In this document: piece after piece, positions 9,656-17,539 of the stretch
Layout of the letters: the number at the start of each line of letters is the position of its first letter
How positions within the stretch are numbered: the first letter of the stretch is position 1
Notes under the pieces: model-generated
Told to the model about the DNA's origin: nothing
What the model saw: only the letters and a program-made list of their open reading frames with translations
Databases searched by the model: none
Made by a program: the position numbers and the translations under genes
DNA from: a virus
IMG/VR virus record: IMGVR_UViG_3300035661_000009
Span: 62,001-126,000 of that record
Length of the DNA: 64,000 nucleotides
Strand: one strand, 5' to 3'

Positions 9656-9692
9656 TTAGTTGAGGGTTGGTTGAGGGTTGGTTGAGGGTTGG
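9656..9692. repeat. Tandem repeat, 11-bp unit
   Basis: Three copies of ggttgagggtt directly upstream (minus sense) of the preceding gene's start. Another short repeat of gattattc lies at 9753-9780. Confidence 0.8.
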
Positions 9693-9771
9693 GTCTTTCA
9701 GTGCTGCCTCTCATTTATACAGGAATGAGAGGCAGCTTTCAAGCGCCAAATCCGATTATTCGATTATTCGA

Positions 9772-10104
9772 TTATTCGACGGAAGACGGCATGAAGAGAG
9801 CCACGGCCGTTTCCAGATCCTTGACCCGTTGCGTCAGCGCTTCGACTGCAGCCATGACTGCCATGGCCTTTGCCAGCGCGTTGGAGTCGACCGGGGGCGT
9901 GGGCGCGACCCCCGTCACCGAGTGGGCGTCCTTGCCGTCGCTCGACTGTCTTGATACCCATGGTGATGGGCGCGGGTGCGCTTCACCTTCGCTGAAATGC
10001 CACGCCCCGGTTCCCCGAGCGTAGAAGATCGGATCGCCGACCTTGATTGGGGCACCAGTCTTTGCGGAAGTCGAATTCAGCTTGGAAATCATGAGCTTTG
10101 CCAT
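9772..10104 (-). CDS. Chimeric hypothetical protein
   Basis: 110 aa: a beta N-terminal part (KVGDPIFYARGTGAWHFSEG), a linker containing SSDGKDAHSVT, then a helical C-terminus (AKAMAVMAAVEALTQRVKDLE). The linker DNA matches the start codon region plus an internal segment of the gene at 10267, joined by a deletion and read in a shifted way over the former start. GC-rich. Likely translated, but shaped by recombination. Confidence 0.55.
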   Translation of the reverse strand: MAKLMISKLNSTSAKTGAPIKVGDPIFYARGTGAWHFSEGEAHPRPSPWVSRQSSDGKDAHSVTGVAPTPPVDSNALAKAMAVMAAVEALTQRVKDLETAVALFMPSSVE

Positions 10105-10183
10105 GGCGTCTATTCCTTTGCGGGTGAACTACAACTACCACTACCACTGCAACTAGACATCCTACAGAATCAGGGAGCGAATT

Positions 10184-10215
10184 GCAACCCCTAGACGTTT
10201 ATTTCTAGGGGTTGC
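10184..10215. terminator. Perfect 12-bp inverted repeat
   Basis: GCAACCCCTAGA and its complement flank an 8-nt loop. It lies between two minus-strand genes and may end or attenuate transcription from the duplicated promoters upstream. There is no strong U tract. Confidence 0.5.
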
Positions 10216-10266
10216 TTTCAACCCTTGACCCTTGCCCTTGATTGTCGTCGATTAGGCCAGCGTCGA

Positions 10267-10497
10267 TTAGGCCAGCGCATTCAGCAGAGCGGCCGTGTCG
10301 ACCGGCGCCGAACCGTCGAGGCTCGCCCGGAACTTGTCCGCTTCGGCGCCGGTCAGCAGCACGGTCACCGAGTGGGCGTCCTTGCCGTCGCTCGACTGGC
10401 CGGTGGGGGTGACCTTCAGCAGATACGACCCGCCCGCGTTCACCAGCGAAACCGAAACCTCAGCGCGGCGGTTGCCCTTCATGATCTTGATACCCAT
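10267..10497 (-). CDS. Small GC-rich hypothetical protein
   Basis: 76 aa (MGIKIMKGNRRAEVSVSLVN...), beta-rich N-terminal half and Ala-rich helical end. Clear Shine-Dalgarno (AGGAG) before ATG. It appears to be the donor of a segment found inside the downstream gene at 9772. Function unknown. Confidence 0.65.
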   Translation of the reverse strand: MGIKIMKGNRRAEVSVSLVNAGGSYLLKVTPTGQSSDGKDAHSVTVLLTGAEADKFRASLDGSAPVDTAALLNALA

Positions 10498-10541
10498 GGT
10501 GATTCTCCTGTACTTCGTTGACTGCGTTTGACTGCGTTTGA

Positions 10542-10582
10542 CTGCGTGCTGCCTGCTCAGTATCTCATGCCTTGATGCTGCC
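10542..10582 (-). promoter_or_regulatory. Promoter copy 2 within 41-bp direct repeat
   Basis: 41 bp identical to 10697-10737. On the minus strand it carries GATACT (10559-10564) with a weak TAGACG 17 bp upstream, about 60 bp before the gene at 10497. A 10-bp tandem repeat (gtttgactgc) separates it from the ribosome binding site. Confidence 0.5.
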
Positions 10583-10696
10583 GTCTACACCCCTTCGATT
10601 CTTTTTTTGGGGTCTGCGCACCGTAGGGAAACCTTCTCCCTCTCTCCCTGCCCGCCCACCTCGCCCCGGTGTTTGCTGCGTGCTGCGCGCTGCGTG

Positions 10697-10742
10697 CTGC
10701 GTGCTGCCTGCTCAGTATCTCATGCCTTGATGCTGCCTGCAA
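10697..10742 (-). promoter_or_regulatory. Promoter copy 1 within 41-bp direct repeat
   Basis: Minus-strand TTGCAG (10737-10742), 17 bp, GATACT (10714-10719). Better -35 than copy 2. The repeat is preceded by degenerate gctgcgt copies. The -10 differs from the TAGGGT class used by other genes, in line with a different origin for this island. Confidence 0.55.
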
Positions 10743-10804
10743 GCGCCGATCGTCGTTTTCGTCGTTTTCTTTCGACGCTTAATCGCCATGACCTAGGGTT
10801 GCGT

Positions 10805-10858
10805 GGCAGTATTTGGCAGTATTTGGCAGTATTTGGCAGTATTTGGCAGTATTTGGCA
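10805..10858. repeat. Tandem repeat, 10-bp unit x5
   Basis: Five near-perfect copies of ggcagtattt. Intergenic; unit length is close to one DNA turn. Confidence 0.85.
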
Positions 10859-11161
10859 ACACTTGTTACATAAGCCTACATAAGCCTTTACATAATTCCA
10901 CTAGGGAGAAAACACTAAATTGCATTTACAAATAGCTAAGTCTTTGATATCATTAGATGTGGGTAATTGACTACATCATAATTAGTACAGAAGTATGAAC
11001 ATTTTACACCTAGGAAATATGTCTTTAAAGCTTCTTGACAAATGTATAATCTTCTTACTTAGCTAAAGTATTGATTTTATTAGTTTGTATAGTTTGTATA
11101 GTTCGCAACTAGTTTGTATCTTTTGCTTACAAACAGTGCTTTATCCCTATACAAATAATTG

Positions 11162-11374
11162 TTACTTATTCTTACTCTTACTCTTATTCTTATTCTTACT
11201 TTTACTACTGTCATCAAACATTACAAATAGAACACCTATAACTAAACCTATAACTAGACCTATAAAACAACTAATAATAGATTTATTATATATACCACCT
11301 AATACTACACCTACCATTGAATACACAAGTATTGTAAATATATCTACCAAGCTATTCACCAAGCTATTCACCAA
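11162..11374 (-). CDS. Small membrane protein with Lys/Ser/Asn tail
   Basis: 70 aa. Two hydrophobic helices (about 10-28 and 34-53, IISCFIGLVIGLVIGVLF), then a basic tail of alternating Lys, Asn and Ser. The N-terminus shows a duplicated Val-Asn-Ser-Leu. It lies downstream of the array terminator. Opposite-strand open frames are composition artefacts. Confidence 0.5.
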   Translation of the reverse strand: MVNSLVNSLVDIFTILVYSMVGVVLGGIYNKSIISCFIGLVIGLVIGVLFVMFDDSSKSKNKNKSKSKNK

Positions 11375-11407
11375 CCTTTCGCACCTAATACCTAATCCTG
11401 TATACTA

Positions 11408-11432
11408 CAAAAAAGCCCTAATATTATAGGGT
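11408..11432 (-). terminator. Rho-independent terminator of the Ser-X array
   Basis: Minus strand: CCCTA - TAATAT - TAGGG stem-loop followed directly by CTTTTTTG. It sits just past the truncated last array copy, as expected for the end of the array transcript. Confidence 0.75.
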
Positions 11433-11480
11433 TGCGTTCTCCTATACGACTAATCTTCTATCCTATTAGTAACCAATCTT

Positions 11481-11513
11481 CTACCTAGTAAGTCTGGTAA
11501 GTCTAGTTTTCAT
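11481..11513 (-). pseudogene. Truncated Ser-X array copy
   Basis: The conserved start (MKTRLTRLTR) is followed at once by TAG, so only ten codons remain. The usual spacer lies upstream. It is the downstream-most array copy, apparently decayed. Confidence 0.7.
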
Positions 11514-11549
11514 GGTATTGGTTAGTTATTTATTTAGCTATTTATTTAG

Positions 11550-11720
11550 TTAATTACTCTGACTACCACTATAACTATAACTAACACTACCACTATAACT
11601 AACACTACCACTAACACTACCACTATTACTACCACTACCACTAAGACTACTACGCCAAAGCTTTATATACCAAGGTATTGGAGGGTAATATCTAGTAAGT
11701 CTCATAATTCTAGTTTTCAT
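11550..11720 (-). CDS. Ser-X array protein 1
   Basis: 56 aa, the shortest complete copy. Start MKTRIMRLTRYYPPIPWYIK; tail of about 15 Ser-X pairs ending GSQSN. Function unknown, as for all array members. Confidence 0.7.
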   Translation of the reverse strand: MKTRIMRLTRYYPPIPWYIKLWRSSLSGSGSNSGSVSGSVSYSGSVSYSYSGSQSN

Positions 11721-11744
11721 GATATTGGTTAGTTATTTATTTAG

Positions 11745-11999
11745 CTAATTACTCTTACTACCACTACCACTATTACTAACACTATTACTACCACTATTAC
11801 TAAAACTAACACTATAACTACCGCTATAACTACCGCTAAAACCATAACTACGACTACCACTACTACTATAACTAACACTACCGCTACCACTACGACTATA
11901 ACTATTACTACTACGCCAATGCTTCAAATACCAAGGTATTGAAGGATATGGTCTAGTAAGCCTAGTAAGTCTGGTATGTCTAGTTTTCATGGTTTTCAT
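11745..11999 (-). CDS. Ser-X array protein 2
   Basis: 84 aa. The start is duplicated (MKTMKTRHTRLTRLTR) by a 9-bp repeat; the first ATG directly follows the conserved spacer and is preferred. The tail includes F, R, V, N and Y at X positions and ends GSGSKSN. Confidence 0.7.
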   Translation of the reverse strand: MKTMKTRHTRLTRLTRPYPSIPWYLKHWRSSNSYSRSGSGSVSYSSSGSRSYGFSGSYSGSYSVSFSNSGSNSVSNSGSGSKSN

Positions 12000-12018
12000 G
12001 GTATTGGATAGTTATTAG

Positions 12019-12258
12019 TTATTTACTCTGACTACCACTACCACTAAGACTATCACTACCACTACCACTAAGATTACCACTACCACTAACACTATAACTA
12101 CCGCTAAAACCATAACTAAAACTACCACTATTACTATGACTACCACCAAAACTGCCACTACCACTAAGACTACCACTACTACGCCAATACTTTATATACC
12201 AAGGTATTGGAGGATAACGTCTAGTAAGCCTAGTAAGTCTGGTATGTCTAGTTTTCAT
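12019..12258 (-). CDS. Ser-X array protein 3
   Basis: 79 aa. MKTRHTRLTRLTRRYPPIPW start, core WYIKYWRSS, Gly-rich tail (GSFGGSHSNSGS) ending GSQSK. Confidence 0.7.
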   Translation of the reverse strand: MKTRHTRLTRLTRRYPPIPWYIKYWRSSGSLSGSGSFGGSHSNSGSFSYGFSGSYSVSGSGNLSGSGSDSLSGSGSQSK

Positions 12259-12278
12259 GGTTTTAATTAGTTATTTAG

Positions 12279-12497
12279 CTATTTACTCTGACTACCACTA
12301 CCACTATTACTAACGCTACCACTATTACTAACGCTACCACTACTACCACTATAACTACGACTACCACTATAACTATTACTATAACTATAATTACCACTAA
12401 CACTATAACTAACACTATTACGCCAATGCTTCAAATACCAAGGTATCGAAGGATGACATCTGGTAAGTCTAGTATATCTGGTAAGTCTAGTTTTCAT
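12279..12497 (-). CDS. Ser-X array protein 4
   Basis: 72 aa. MKTRLTRYTRLTRCHPSIPW start with a single Cys. The tail has a duplicated VSNSGS unit and ends GSQSK. Confidence 0.7.
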   Translation of the reverse strand: MKTRLTRYTRLTRCHPSIPWYLKHWRNSVSYSVSGNYSYSNSYSGSRSYSGSSGSVSNSGSVSNSGSGSQSK

Positions 12498-12528
12498 GGT
12501 ATTGGTTAGTTATTGGTTAGTTATTTAG

Positions 12529-12816
12529 CTATTTACTCTGACTACCGCTATAACTATTACTACCACTAAAACTATTACTACCACTAAAACTATAACTACC
12601 ACTACCACTAAGACTACCACTAAGACTACCACTCTGATTACCACTCTGATTACCACTACTACTATAACTAACACTACCACTAACACTACCACTATTACTA
12701 CCACTACCACTACTACTACCATGCCAAAACTTCATATACCAAGGTATTGGAGGATAATTTCTAACTACTCTGGTAATTCTAGTAAGCCTAGTATATCTGG
12801 TAAGTCTGGTTTTCAT
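12529..12816 (-). CDS. Ser-X array protein 5
   Basis: 95 aa. Three extra x-T-R units before V-V-R, the longest basic start in the array; core IPWYMKFWHGSS. Tail carries repeated GNQSGNQSG and FSGSNSFSGSN blocks. Confidence 0.7.
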   Translation of the reverse strand: MKTRLTRYTRLTRITRVVRNYPPIPWYMKFWHGSSSGSGSNSGSVSGSVSYSSSGNQSGNQSGSLSGSLSGSGSYSFSGSNSFSGSNSYSGSQSK

Positions 12817-12836
12817 GGTATTGGTTAGTTATTTAG

Positions 12837-13130
12837 CTATTTACTCTGACTACCACTATAACTACGACTACCGCTATCACTAAGACTACCACTATAACTA
12901 CCACTATAACTACGACTACCACTAAACCTATCACTACCACTACGACTACCACCAAGACTATAACTATAATTACCACTAAGACTATAACTATAATTACCGC
13001 TAACACTATAACCACCACTACCACTACCACTATAACTACTAGTACGCCAAAACTTCAAATACCAAGGTATTGGAGGATGATTTCTAACTACTCTAGTAAG
13101 TCTAGTAAGTCTGGTATGTCTAGTTTTCAT
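12837..13130 (-). CDS. Ser-X array protein 6
   Basis: 97 aa, the longest copy. Core HPPIPWYLKFWRTS. The tail contains a doubled GNYSYSL block and ends GSQSK. Confidence 0.7.
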   Translation of the reverse strand: MKTRHTRLTRLTRVVRNHPPIPWYLKFWRTSSYSGSGSGGYSVSGNYSYSLSGNYSYSLGGSRSGSDRFSGSRSYSGSYSGSLSDSGSRSYSGSQSK

Positions 13131-13153
13131 GGTTTTAATTAGTTATTAGATAG

Positions 13154-13408
13154 TTATTTACTACTACCACTACCACTACGACTATAACTATCACGACCAC
13201 TACCACTATAACTAACATTATAGCTATCACTACCACTATAACCACCACCACTATCACTATCACTATAACTATCACGACCACTACCACTACCACTAACACT
13301 AGAATTACCACTACCACTATAACTACTACTACGCCAAAGCTTCAAATACCAAGGTATCGAAGGGTAATATCTAACTACTCTAGTAAGTCTAGTTTTCATG
13401 GTTTTCAT
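13154..13408 (-). CDS. Ser-X array protein 7
   Basis: 84 aa. Duplicated start (MKTMKTRLTRVVR), core YPSIPWYLKLWRSS, tail rich in Asp and Arg at X positions, ending SGSSK. First full gene downstream of the promoter at 13571-13600. Confidence 0.7.
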   Translation of the reverse strand: MKTMKTRLTRVVRYYPSIPWYLKLWRSSSYSGSGNSSVSGSGSGRDSYSDSDSGGGYSGSDSYNVSYSGSGRDSYSRSGSGSSK

Positions 13409-13434
13409 GGTATTGGTTAGTTATTTATTTAGCT

Positions 13435-13560
13435 AATTACTCTGACTACCACTACCACCAAAACCACTTATTTTGTTCCCAATGTTTCTTGATTGGTTTC
13501 GGTTTCCATAAAATGGCCATTATAAAGGCCACAATTGGCTTATGAGAGCCATTGACCCCG
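13435..13560 (-). pseudogene. Rearranged 3' remnant of a Ser-X copy
   Basis: The stop-proximal codons of a copy (GFGGSGSQSN and stop) are joined to unrelated sequence. A 22-codon ORF (MAILWKPKPIKKHWEQNKW...) overlaps the join in another frame. Marks a recombination point between two array blocks. Confidence 0.5.
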
Positions 13561-13570
13561 ACCGCTCCCC

Positions 13571-13600
13571 ACCCTAGCACACTGGCGCGCGTGCCGTCAA
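13571..13600 (-). promoter_or_regulatory. Family promoter for array block 1
   Basis: Minus strand TTGACG, 18 bp (GC-rich), TAGGGT. Points at array proteins 7 to 1. Same family as the other TAGGGT promoters in the window. Confidence 0.75.
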
Positions 13601-13708
13601 GGGGTTAGAGAGCCTGCTAGGATTAAATTTATTGAGGTAAGGGCTTGACAAGTTATCGATTAAATGAAATAACCCACGCCCCTCACAGACATATTTTTAC
13701 ATTTCGTA

Positions 13709-13975
13709 TTAGCTACCAGCACCAAAACTAGTACCAAAACTACCACTACCCCTACGACTAGCACCAAAACTACCACTACCACTAAAACTAGCACCAAAAC
13801 TAGCACCAAAACTAGCACCAAAACTATAACTACCACTAAGACTACCAGTAAGACTACCACTACCACTATAACTAATACTACCATTACCACCGATACCACT
13901 ACCACTAAGACTACGCCAATAGCTTAAATGTCTAGGTATTGGAGGATACGGTCTAACTACTCTATTGATTTTCAT
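13709..13975 (-). CDS. Ser-X array protein 8 (divergent)
   Basis: 88 aa. Divergent start (MKINRVVRPYPPIPRHLSYW) in which the core Trp is Arg. The tail has an F-G-A-S tetrapeptide repeat instead of strict Ser-X and ends FGAGS. Confidence 0.65.
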   Translation of the reverse strand: MKINRVVRPYPPIPRHLSYWRSLSGSGIGGNGSISYSGSGSLTGSLSGSYSFGASFGASFGASFSGSGSFGASRRGSGSFGTSFGAGS

Positions 13976-14002
13976 GGTATTAATTAGTTATTAGTTATTT
14001 AG

Positions 14003-14245
14003 CTAATTACTCTTACTACCACTATAACTACGACTATTACTATTACTACGACTACCACTATAACTACGACTACCACTATTACTATTACTAAGACTACCAC
14101 TATAACTACGACTACCACTATAACTAAGACTAACACTATAACTAAGACTACCACTACTACTATAACTAGGCCAATAGCTTAAATACCAAGGTATTGAAGG
14201 ATACTGTCTGGTAAGTCTGGTAAATCTAGTAAGTCTAGTTTTCAT
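14003..14245 (-). CDS. Ser-X array protein 9
   Basis: 80 aa from ATG 14245, aligned with other copies; an upstream in-frame ATG reads through a spacer shared with protein 16. Core YPSIPWYLSYWPSYSSSGS. Confidence 0.7.
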   Translation of the reverse strand: MKTRLTRFTRLTRQYPSIPWYLSYWPSYSSSGSLSYSVSLSYSGSRSYSGSLSNSNSGSRSYSGSRSNSNSRSYSGSKSN

Positions 14246-14298
14246 GATATTGGTTAATGCTATTTTCGCTATTATTTGTGATCTTAACAACTAATAAC

Positions 14299-14550
14299 CT
14301 AATTATCACCATAACTATAACTACCACTATAACTAAGACTAACACTAAGACTAACACTAAGACTACCACTAACACTACCACTATAATTACCACTAAGACT
14401 ATAATTACCACTAAGACTATCACCAAAACTACCACTAAAACTATCACCAAAACTACCGCTACCACTACCACTATTACTACCACTATAACTACGCAAATAT
14501 CTTTTGGACCAAGGTCTTGGAGGATGATTTCTGGTAAGTCTAGTTTTCAT
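14299..14550 (-). CDS. Ser-X array protein 10
   Basis: 83 aa. Short basic start with core HPPRPWSKRYLRSYSGS, a variant shared with protein 20. Ends SYGDN like protein 17. Sits in a module duplicated at 16013-16563. Confidence 0.7.
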   Translation of the reverse strand: MKTRLTRNHPPRPWSKRYLRSYSGSNSGSGSGSFGDSFSGSFGDSLSGNYSLSGNYSGSVSGSLSVSLSVSLSYSGSYSYGDN

Positions 14551-14565
14551 GATATTAATTAGTTA

Positions 14566-14826
14566 TTAGTATTTACCCTGACTACCACTATAACTACGAC
14601 TATAACTACCACTACTACTAAAACTACCGCTACTACTAAAACTACCACTATGACTACCACTATAACTACGACTAAAACTACCGCTATCACTAAGACTACC
14701 ACTACGACTATAACTAAGACTACCACTACTACTATAACTACGCCAATAGCTTAAATACCAAGGTATTGAAGGATAATTCCTTGTAAGTCTAGTAAGTCTA
14801 GTATATCTGGTAAGTCTAGTTTTCAT
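14566..14826 (-). CDS. Ser-X array protein 11
   Basis: 86 aa. MKTRLTRYTRLTRLTRNYPS start, core IPWYLSYWRSYSSSGS, doubled FSSSGS in the tail, ends GSQGKY. Confidence 0.7.
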   Translation of the reverse strand: MKTRLTRYTRLTRLTRNYPSIPWYLSYWRSYSSSGSLSYSRSGSLSDSGSFSRSYSGSHSGSFSSSGSFSSSGSYSRSYSGSQGKY

Positions 14827-14858
14827 GGTATTGGTTAGTTATTTATTTAGTTATTTAG

Positions 14859-15095
14859 CTAATTACCCTTACTACCGCTACCGCTACCACTATAACTATA
14901 GCTACCACTAACACTACCGCTACGACTACCGCTAAGACTATAACTAAAACTATAACTACCACTAACACTATAACTACCACTATAACTACTACTATAACTA
15001 CTACTATAACTACTACCATGCCAAAACTTTTTATACCAAGGTATCGAAGGATGATTTCTAACTACTCTGGTAAGTCTAGTTTTCATGGTTTTCAT
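14859..15095 (-). CDS. Ser-X array protein 12
   Basis: 78 aa. Duplicated start (MKTMKTRLTRVVR), core HPSIPWYKKFWHGSS, then a triple YSSS unit before the Ser-X tail, ends GSKGN. Confidence 0.7.
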   Translation of the reverse strand: MKTMKTRLTRVVRNHPSIPWYKKFWHGSSYSSSYSSSYSGSYSVSGSYSFSYSLSGSRSGSVSGSYSYSGSGSGSKGN

Positions 15096-15114
15096 GATAT
15101 TGGTTAGTTATTAG

Positions 15115-15372
15115 TTAATTACCCTGACTACCACTAAGACTATAACCAGTACTACGACTAACACTATAACTAAGACTACTACTAAGACTAGTACTAAGAC
15201 TACCACTATCACTAACACTACCGCTATAACTAACACTAAAACTATCACTACCACTAAAACTATAATTACCACTATAATTATAACTAAGACTACGACTATA
15301 ACTACGCCAATAGCTTAAATACCAAGGTATCGAAGGATAATGTCTGGTAAGTCTAGTGAGTCTAGTTTTCAT
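15115..15372 (-). CDS. Ser-X array protein 13
   Basis: 85 aa. Core YPSIPWYLSYWRSYSRS. The tail includes Thr (LSTSLSSS) and ends GSQGN. Confidence 0.7.
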   Translation of the reverse strand: MKTRLTRLTRHYPSIPWYLSYWRSYSRSLSYNYSGNYSFSGSDSFSVSYSGSVSDSGSLSTSLSSSLSYSVSRSTGYSLSGSQGN

Positions 15373-15387
15373 GATATTAATTAGTTA

Positions 15388-15654
15388 TTAGTATTTACCC
15401 TGACTACCACTATTACTAAAACTACCACTATTACTAAAACTACCACTATTACTAAAACTACCACTATAACTAACACTACCGCTATGACTACCACTATAAC
15501 TAAGACTAACACTAAGACTACCACTAAGACTACCGCTACCACTATAACTAACACTATAATTATCACTATTACTACTACGCCAAAACTTTATATACCAAGG
15601 TCTTGAAGGATATGGTCTAACTACTCTAGTGAGTCTAGTAAATCTAGTTTTCAT
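15388..15654 (-). CDS. Ser-X array protein 14
   Basis: 88 aa. Core YPSRPWYIKFWRSS; the tail ends with three copies of GSFSNS, a clear 18-bp expansion, then GSQGKY. Confidence 0.7.
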   Translation of the reverse strand: MKTRFTRLTRVVRPYPSRPWYIKFWRSSNSDNYSVSYSGSGSLSGSLSVSLSYSGSHSGSVSYSGSFSNSGSFSNSGSFSNSGSQGKY

Positions 15655-15698
15655 GGTATTGGATAGTTATTTATTTAGTTATTTATTTAGTTATTTAG

Positions 15699-15980
15699 TT
15701 ATTTACTCTGACTACCACTAAAACTAAGACTAAAACTAAGACTATCACTAACACTACCGCTACCACTATTATTACGACTACCACTATTACTACCACTATT
15801 ACTACCACTATTACTACCACTATAACTAAGACTACCGCTATAACTACGATTATAACTACCACTACCACTAACACTAAACCTATAACTAAGACTACTACTA
15901 AGACTACTAGTATGCCAAAACTTCAAATACCAAGGTATTGGAGGATGATGTCTGGTAAGTCTCATAATTCTGGTTTTCAT
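15699..15980 (-). CDS. Ser-X array protein 15
   Basis: 93 aa. Start MKTRIMRLTRHHPPIPWYLK, close to protein 1. The tail holds three GSNS units and ends GSQSK. Confidence 0.7.
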   Translation of the reverse strand: MKTRIMRLTRHHPPIPWYLKFWHTSSLSSSLSYRFSVSGSGSYNRSYSGSLSYSGSNSGSNSGSNSGSRNNSGSGSVSDSLSFSLSFSGSQSK

Positions 15981-16012
15981 GGTATTGGATAGTTATTTAT
16001 TTAGCTAATTAG

Positions 16013-16231
16013 CTAATTACCCTTACTACCACTATAACTAAAACTATAATTACCAGTACCACTATAACTATAACTACCACTAACACTATGACCACCACCA
16101 CTATAACTAACACTATTACTAACACTATTACTAACACTATAACTACCGCTACCACTATAACTACTACTACGCCAAAGCTTTATATACCAAGGTATCGAAG
16201 GATAATGTCTAACAATTCTATTGGGTTTCAT
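16013..16231 (-). CDS. Ser-X array protein 16
   Basis: 72 aa from ATG 16231 (MKPNRIVRHYPSIPWYIKLW), a start variant lacking T-R units. The upstream spacer is nearly identical to that of protein 9. Tail has a triple SVSN unit. Confidence 0.7.
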   Translation of the reverse strand: MKPNRIVRHYPSIPWYIKLWRSSSYSGSGSYSVSNSVSNSVSYSGGGHSVSGSYSYSGTGNYSFSYSGSKGN

Positions 16232-16284
16232 TGTATTGGTTAATGCTATTTTCGCTATTATTTGCGATCTTAACAACTAATAAC

Positions 16285-16563
16285 CTAATTATCGCCATAA
16301 CTACCACTACCGCTACCACTACCGCTAATACTAAGACTATAACTACCGCTACCACTAAAACTACCGCTACCACTAAAACTACCGCTACCACTATCGCTAT
16401 AACTATCACTAACACTACGACTATAACTACTACTACCACTATCACTACCACTATAACTACCACTACCACTACTACTAAAACTACCGCTACCACTACTACT
16501 ACGCCAAAACTTCATATACCAAGGTATTGGAGGATAATTTCTAACTACTCTATTGGTTTTCAT
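16285..16563 (-). CDS. Ser-X array protein 17
   Basis: 92 aa. Start MKTNRVVRNYPPIPWYMKFW; GSFS/GSGS blocks; ends SYGDN like protein 10. First copy to use several TTT (Phe) and AGC (Ser) variants. Confidence 0.7.
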   Translation of the reverse strand: MKTNRVVRNYPPIPWYMKFWRSSSGSGSFSSSGSGSYSGSDSGSSSYSRSVSDSYSDSGSGSFSGSGSFSGSGSYSLSISGSGSGSGSYGDN

Positions 16564-16575
16564 GGTATTGGTTAG

Positions 16576-16800
16576 TTATTTACTCTGACTACCACTACGA
16601 CTAACACTATAACTACGACTACCACTAACACTACCACTATCACTATAACTAAGACTATAACTAGCACTAACACTACCACTAACACTAGCACTACGACTAC
16701 GACTACCACTATCACTAAGACTACTACTATGCCAAAACTTTATGGGCCAAGGTATTGAAGGATATGGTCTAACTACTCTGGCAACTTTATTGGGTTTCAT
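16576..16800 (-). CDS. Ser-X array protein 18
   Basis: 74 aa. Start MKPNKVARVVRPYPSIPWPI; the tail includes Ala at X (RSASVSGSVSASYS) and ends GSQSK. Upstream-most copy of array block 2. Confidence 0.7.
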   Translation of the reverse strand: MKPNKVARVVRPYPSIPWPIKFWHSSSLSDSGSRSRSASVSGSVSASYSLSYSDSGSVSGSRSYSVSRSGSQSK

Positions 16801-16850
16801 AGTTTCATAGTTTTATGTGTTTATGTGTTTTATGGATTTTGTAAACACAA

Positions 16851-16883
16851 ATAGCCACTACAACAATTAGCTGTAGTGGCTAT
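16851..16883 (-). terminator. Hairpin terminator
   Basis: Perfect 12-bp stem (ATAGCCACTACA) with a 9-nt loop, followed on the minus strand by TTGTGTTT. It lies just past the 16933 gene and before array block 2, so block 2 may need its own transcription or readthrough. Confidence 0.7.
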
Positions 16884-16932
16884 CAGCTTGCGACTTAATG
16901 CTTGTTACTTAATGCTTGTTACTTATTACTTA

Positions 16933-17214
16933 TTACTTCATTCGGTGAAGGACGGTGCCACCACGATCAATAATCATTTCTTCGGCGCCTTCATGCTTTT
17001 CCACGCGCTTGCCCTTGCCAGCGTAGAAATCCTTGTAATTGCCGGTTTCATAAACCGTGGCAGTATCCTTAAAAACGAAAACAGTTCCGGTCAGGGCAAC
17101 CAGCGTACCAATATACTGATACGTAGGAGTGCGGATATGATACTTCGCACCCTCAACAAAAATACCCATCTGGAGTTCACTATCAGCAACAACATCACGC
17201 ATTTCGTTGGACAT
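16933..17214 (-). CDS. Small beta-rich protein, paralogue of 39304 gene
   Basis: 93 aa. Aligns with the protein at 39304-39603 along most of its length (G-I/L-F-V-x-G-x-K/R-Y-x-I-x-T-x-T-Y-x-Y and a V-x-E-T-G motif). Higher GC than the array around it. It is inserted between array blocks and followed by its own terminator. Function unknown; the pattern suggests a small beta-barrel. Confidence 0.65.
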   Translation of the reverse strand: MSNEMRDVVADSELQMGIFVEGAKYHIRTPTYQYIGTLVALTGTVFVFKDTATVYETGNYKDFYAGKGKRVEKHEGAEEMIIDRGGTVLHRMK

Positions 17215-17257
17215 ATTTTCTTTCGGGTTAAGAGTGAAGAATTAAAGAATTAAAGGG

Positions 17258-17470
17258 TTATTTACTCTGACTACCACTACGACTATAACTAGAACTACGA
17301 CTACCACTACCGCTACTACTACCACTAAACCTATCACTACCACTAAAACTAAGACTAAAACTACTACTACCACTATCACTAACACTAAGACTACCGCTAC
17401 GCCAAAACTTCAAATACCAAGGTATCGAAGGATGATTTCTAACTACTTTGGCAACTTTATTGGGTTTCAT
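17258..17470 (-). CDS. Ser-X array protein 19
   Basis: 70 aa. Start MKPNKVAKVVRNHPSIPWYL, closest to protein 18 across the intervening gene. Tail with SSS runs, ends GSQSK. Driven by the promoter at 17596-17624. Confidence 0.7.
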   Translation of the reverse strand: MKPNKVAKVVRNHPSIPWYLKFWRSGSLSVSDSGSSSFSLSFSGSDRFSGSSSGSGSRSSSYSRSGSQSK

Positions 17471-17482
17471 GGGCTAATTTGC

Positions 17483-17539
17483 CTAATTGATGATATAATT
17501 CAATGCCTGATTTACGCTCTTTTCAAGGTCAGAACCCAT
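17483..17539 (-). CDS. Mini-ORF before array protein 19
   Basis: 18 aa (MGSDLEKSVNQALNYIIN) with GAGG about 10 bp upstream of ATG and only 12 bp to the next start. Could be a leader peptide; weak support. Confidence 0.3.
   Translation of the reverse strand: MGSDLEKSVNQALNYIIN

Larger units (their letters stand above)
10498..11161. other. Gene-poor spacer
   Basis: Contains the duplicated promoters and a short truncated basic ORF on the minus strand from 10789 (MAIKRRKKTTKTT...) that runs into the repeat. Five copies of ggcagtattt lie at about 10805-10857. The AT-rich rest, 10870-11161, holds a doubled agtttgtat unit but no convincing gene. Confidence 0.6.

Noticed and set aside
10557-10742. 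Minus open frame in the duplicated promoter region
   Set aside because: GC-rich repeat artefact without ribosome site.
14257-16575. Plus-strand Thr-rich open frames over the array
   Set aside because: They mirror the AGT-NNT repeats on the other strand (Thr/Ile runs) and lack any conserved N-terminus.
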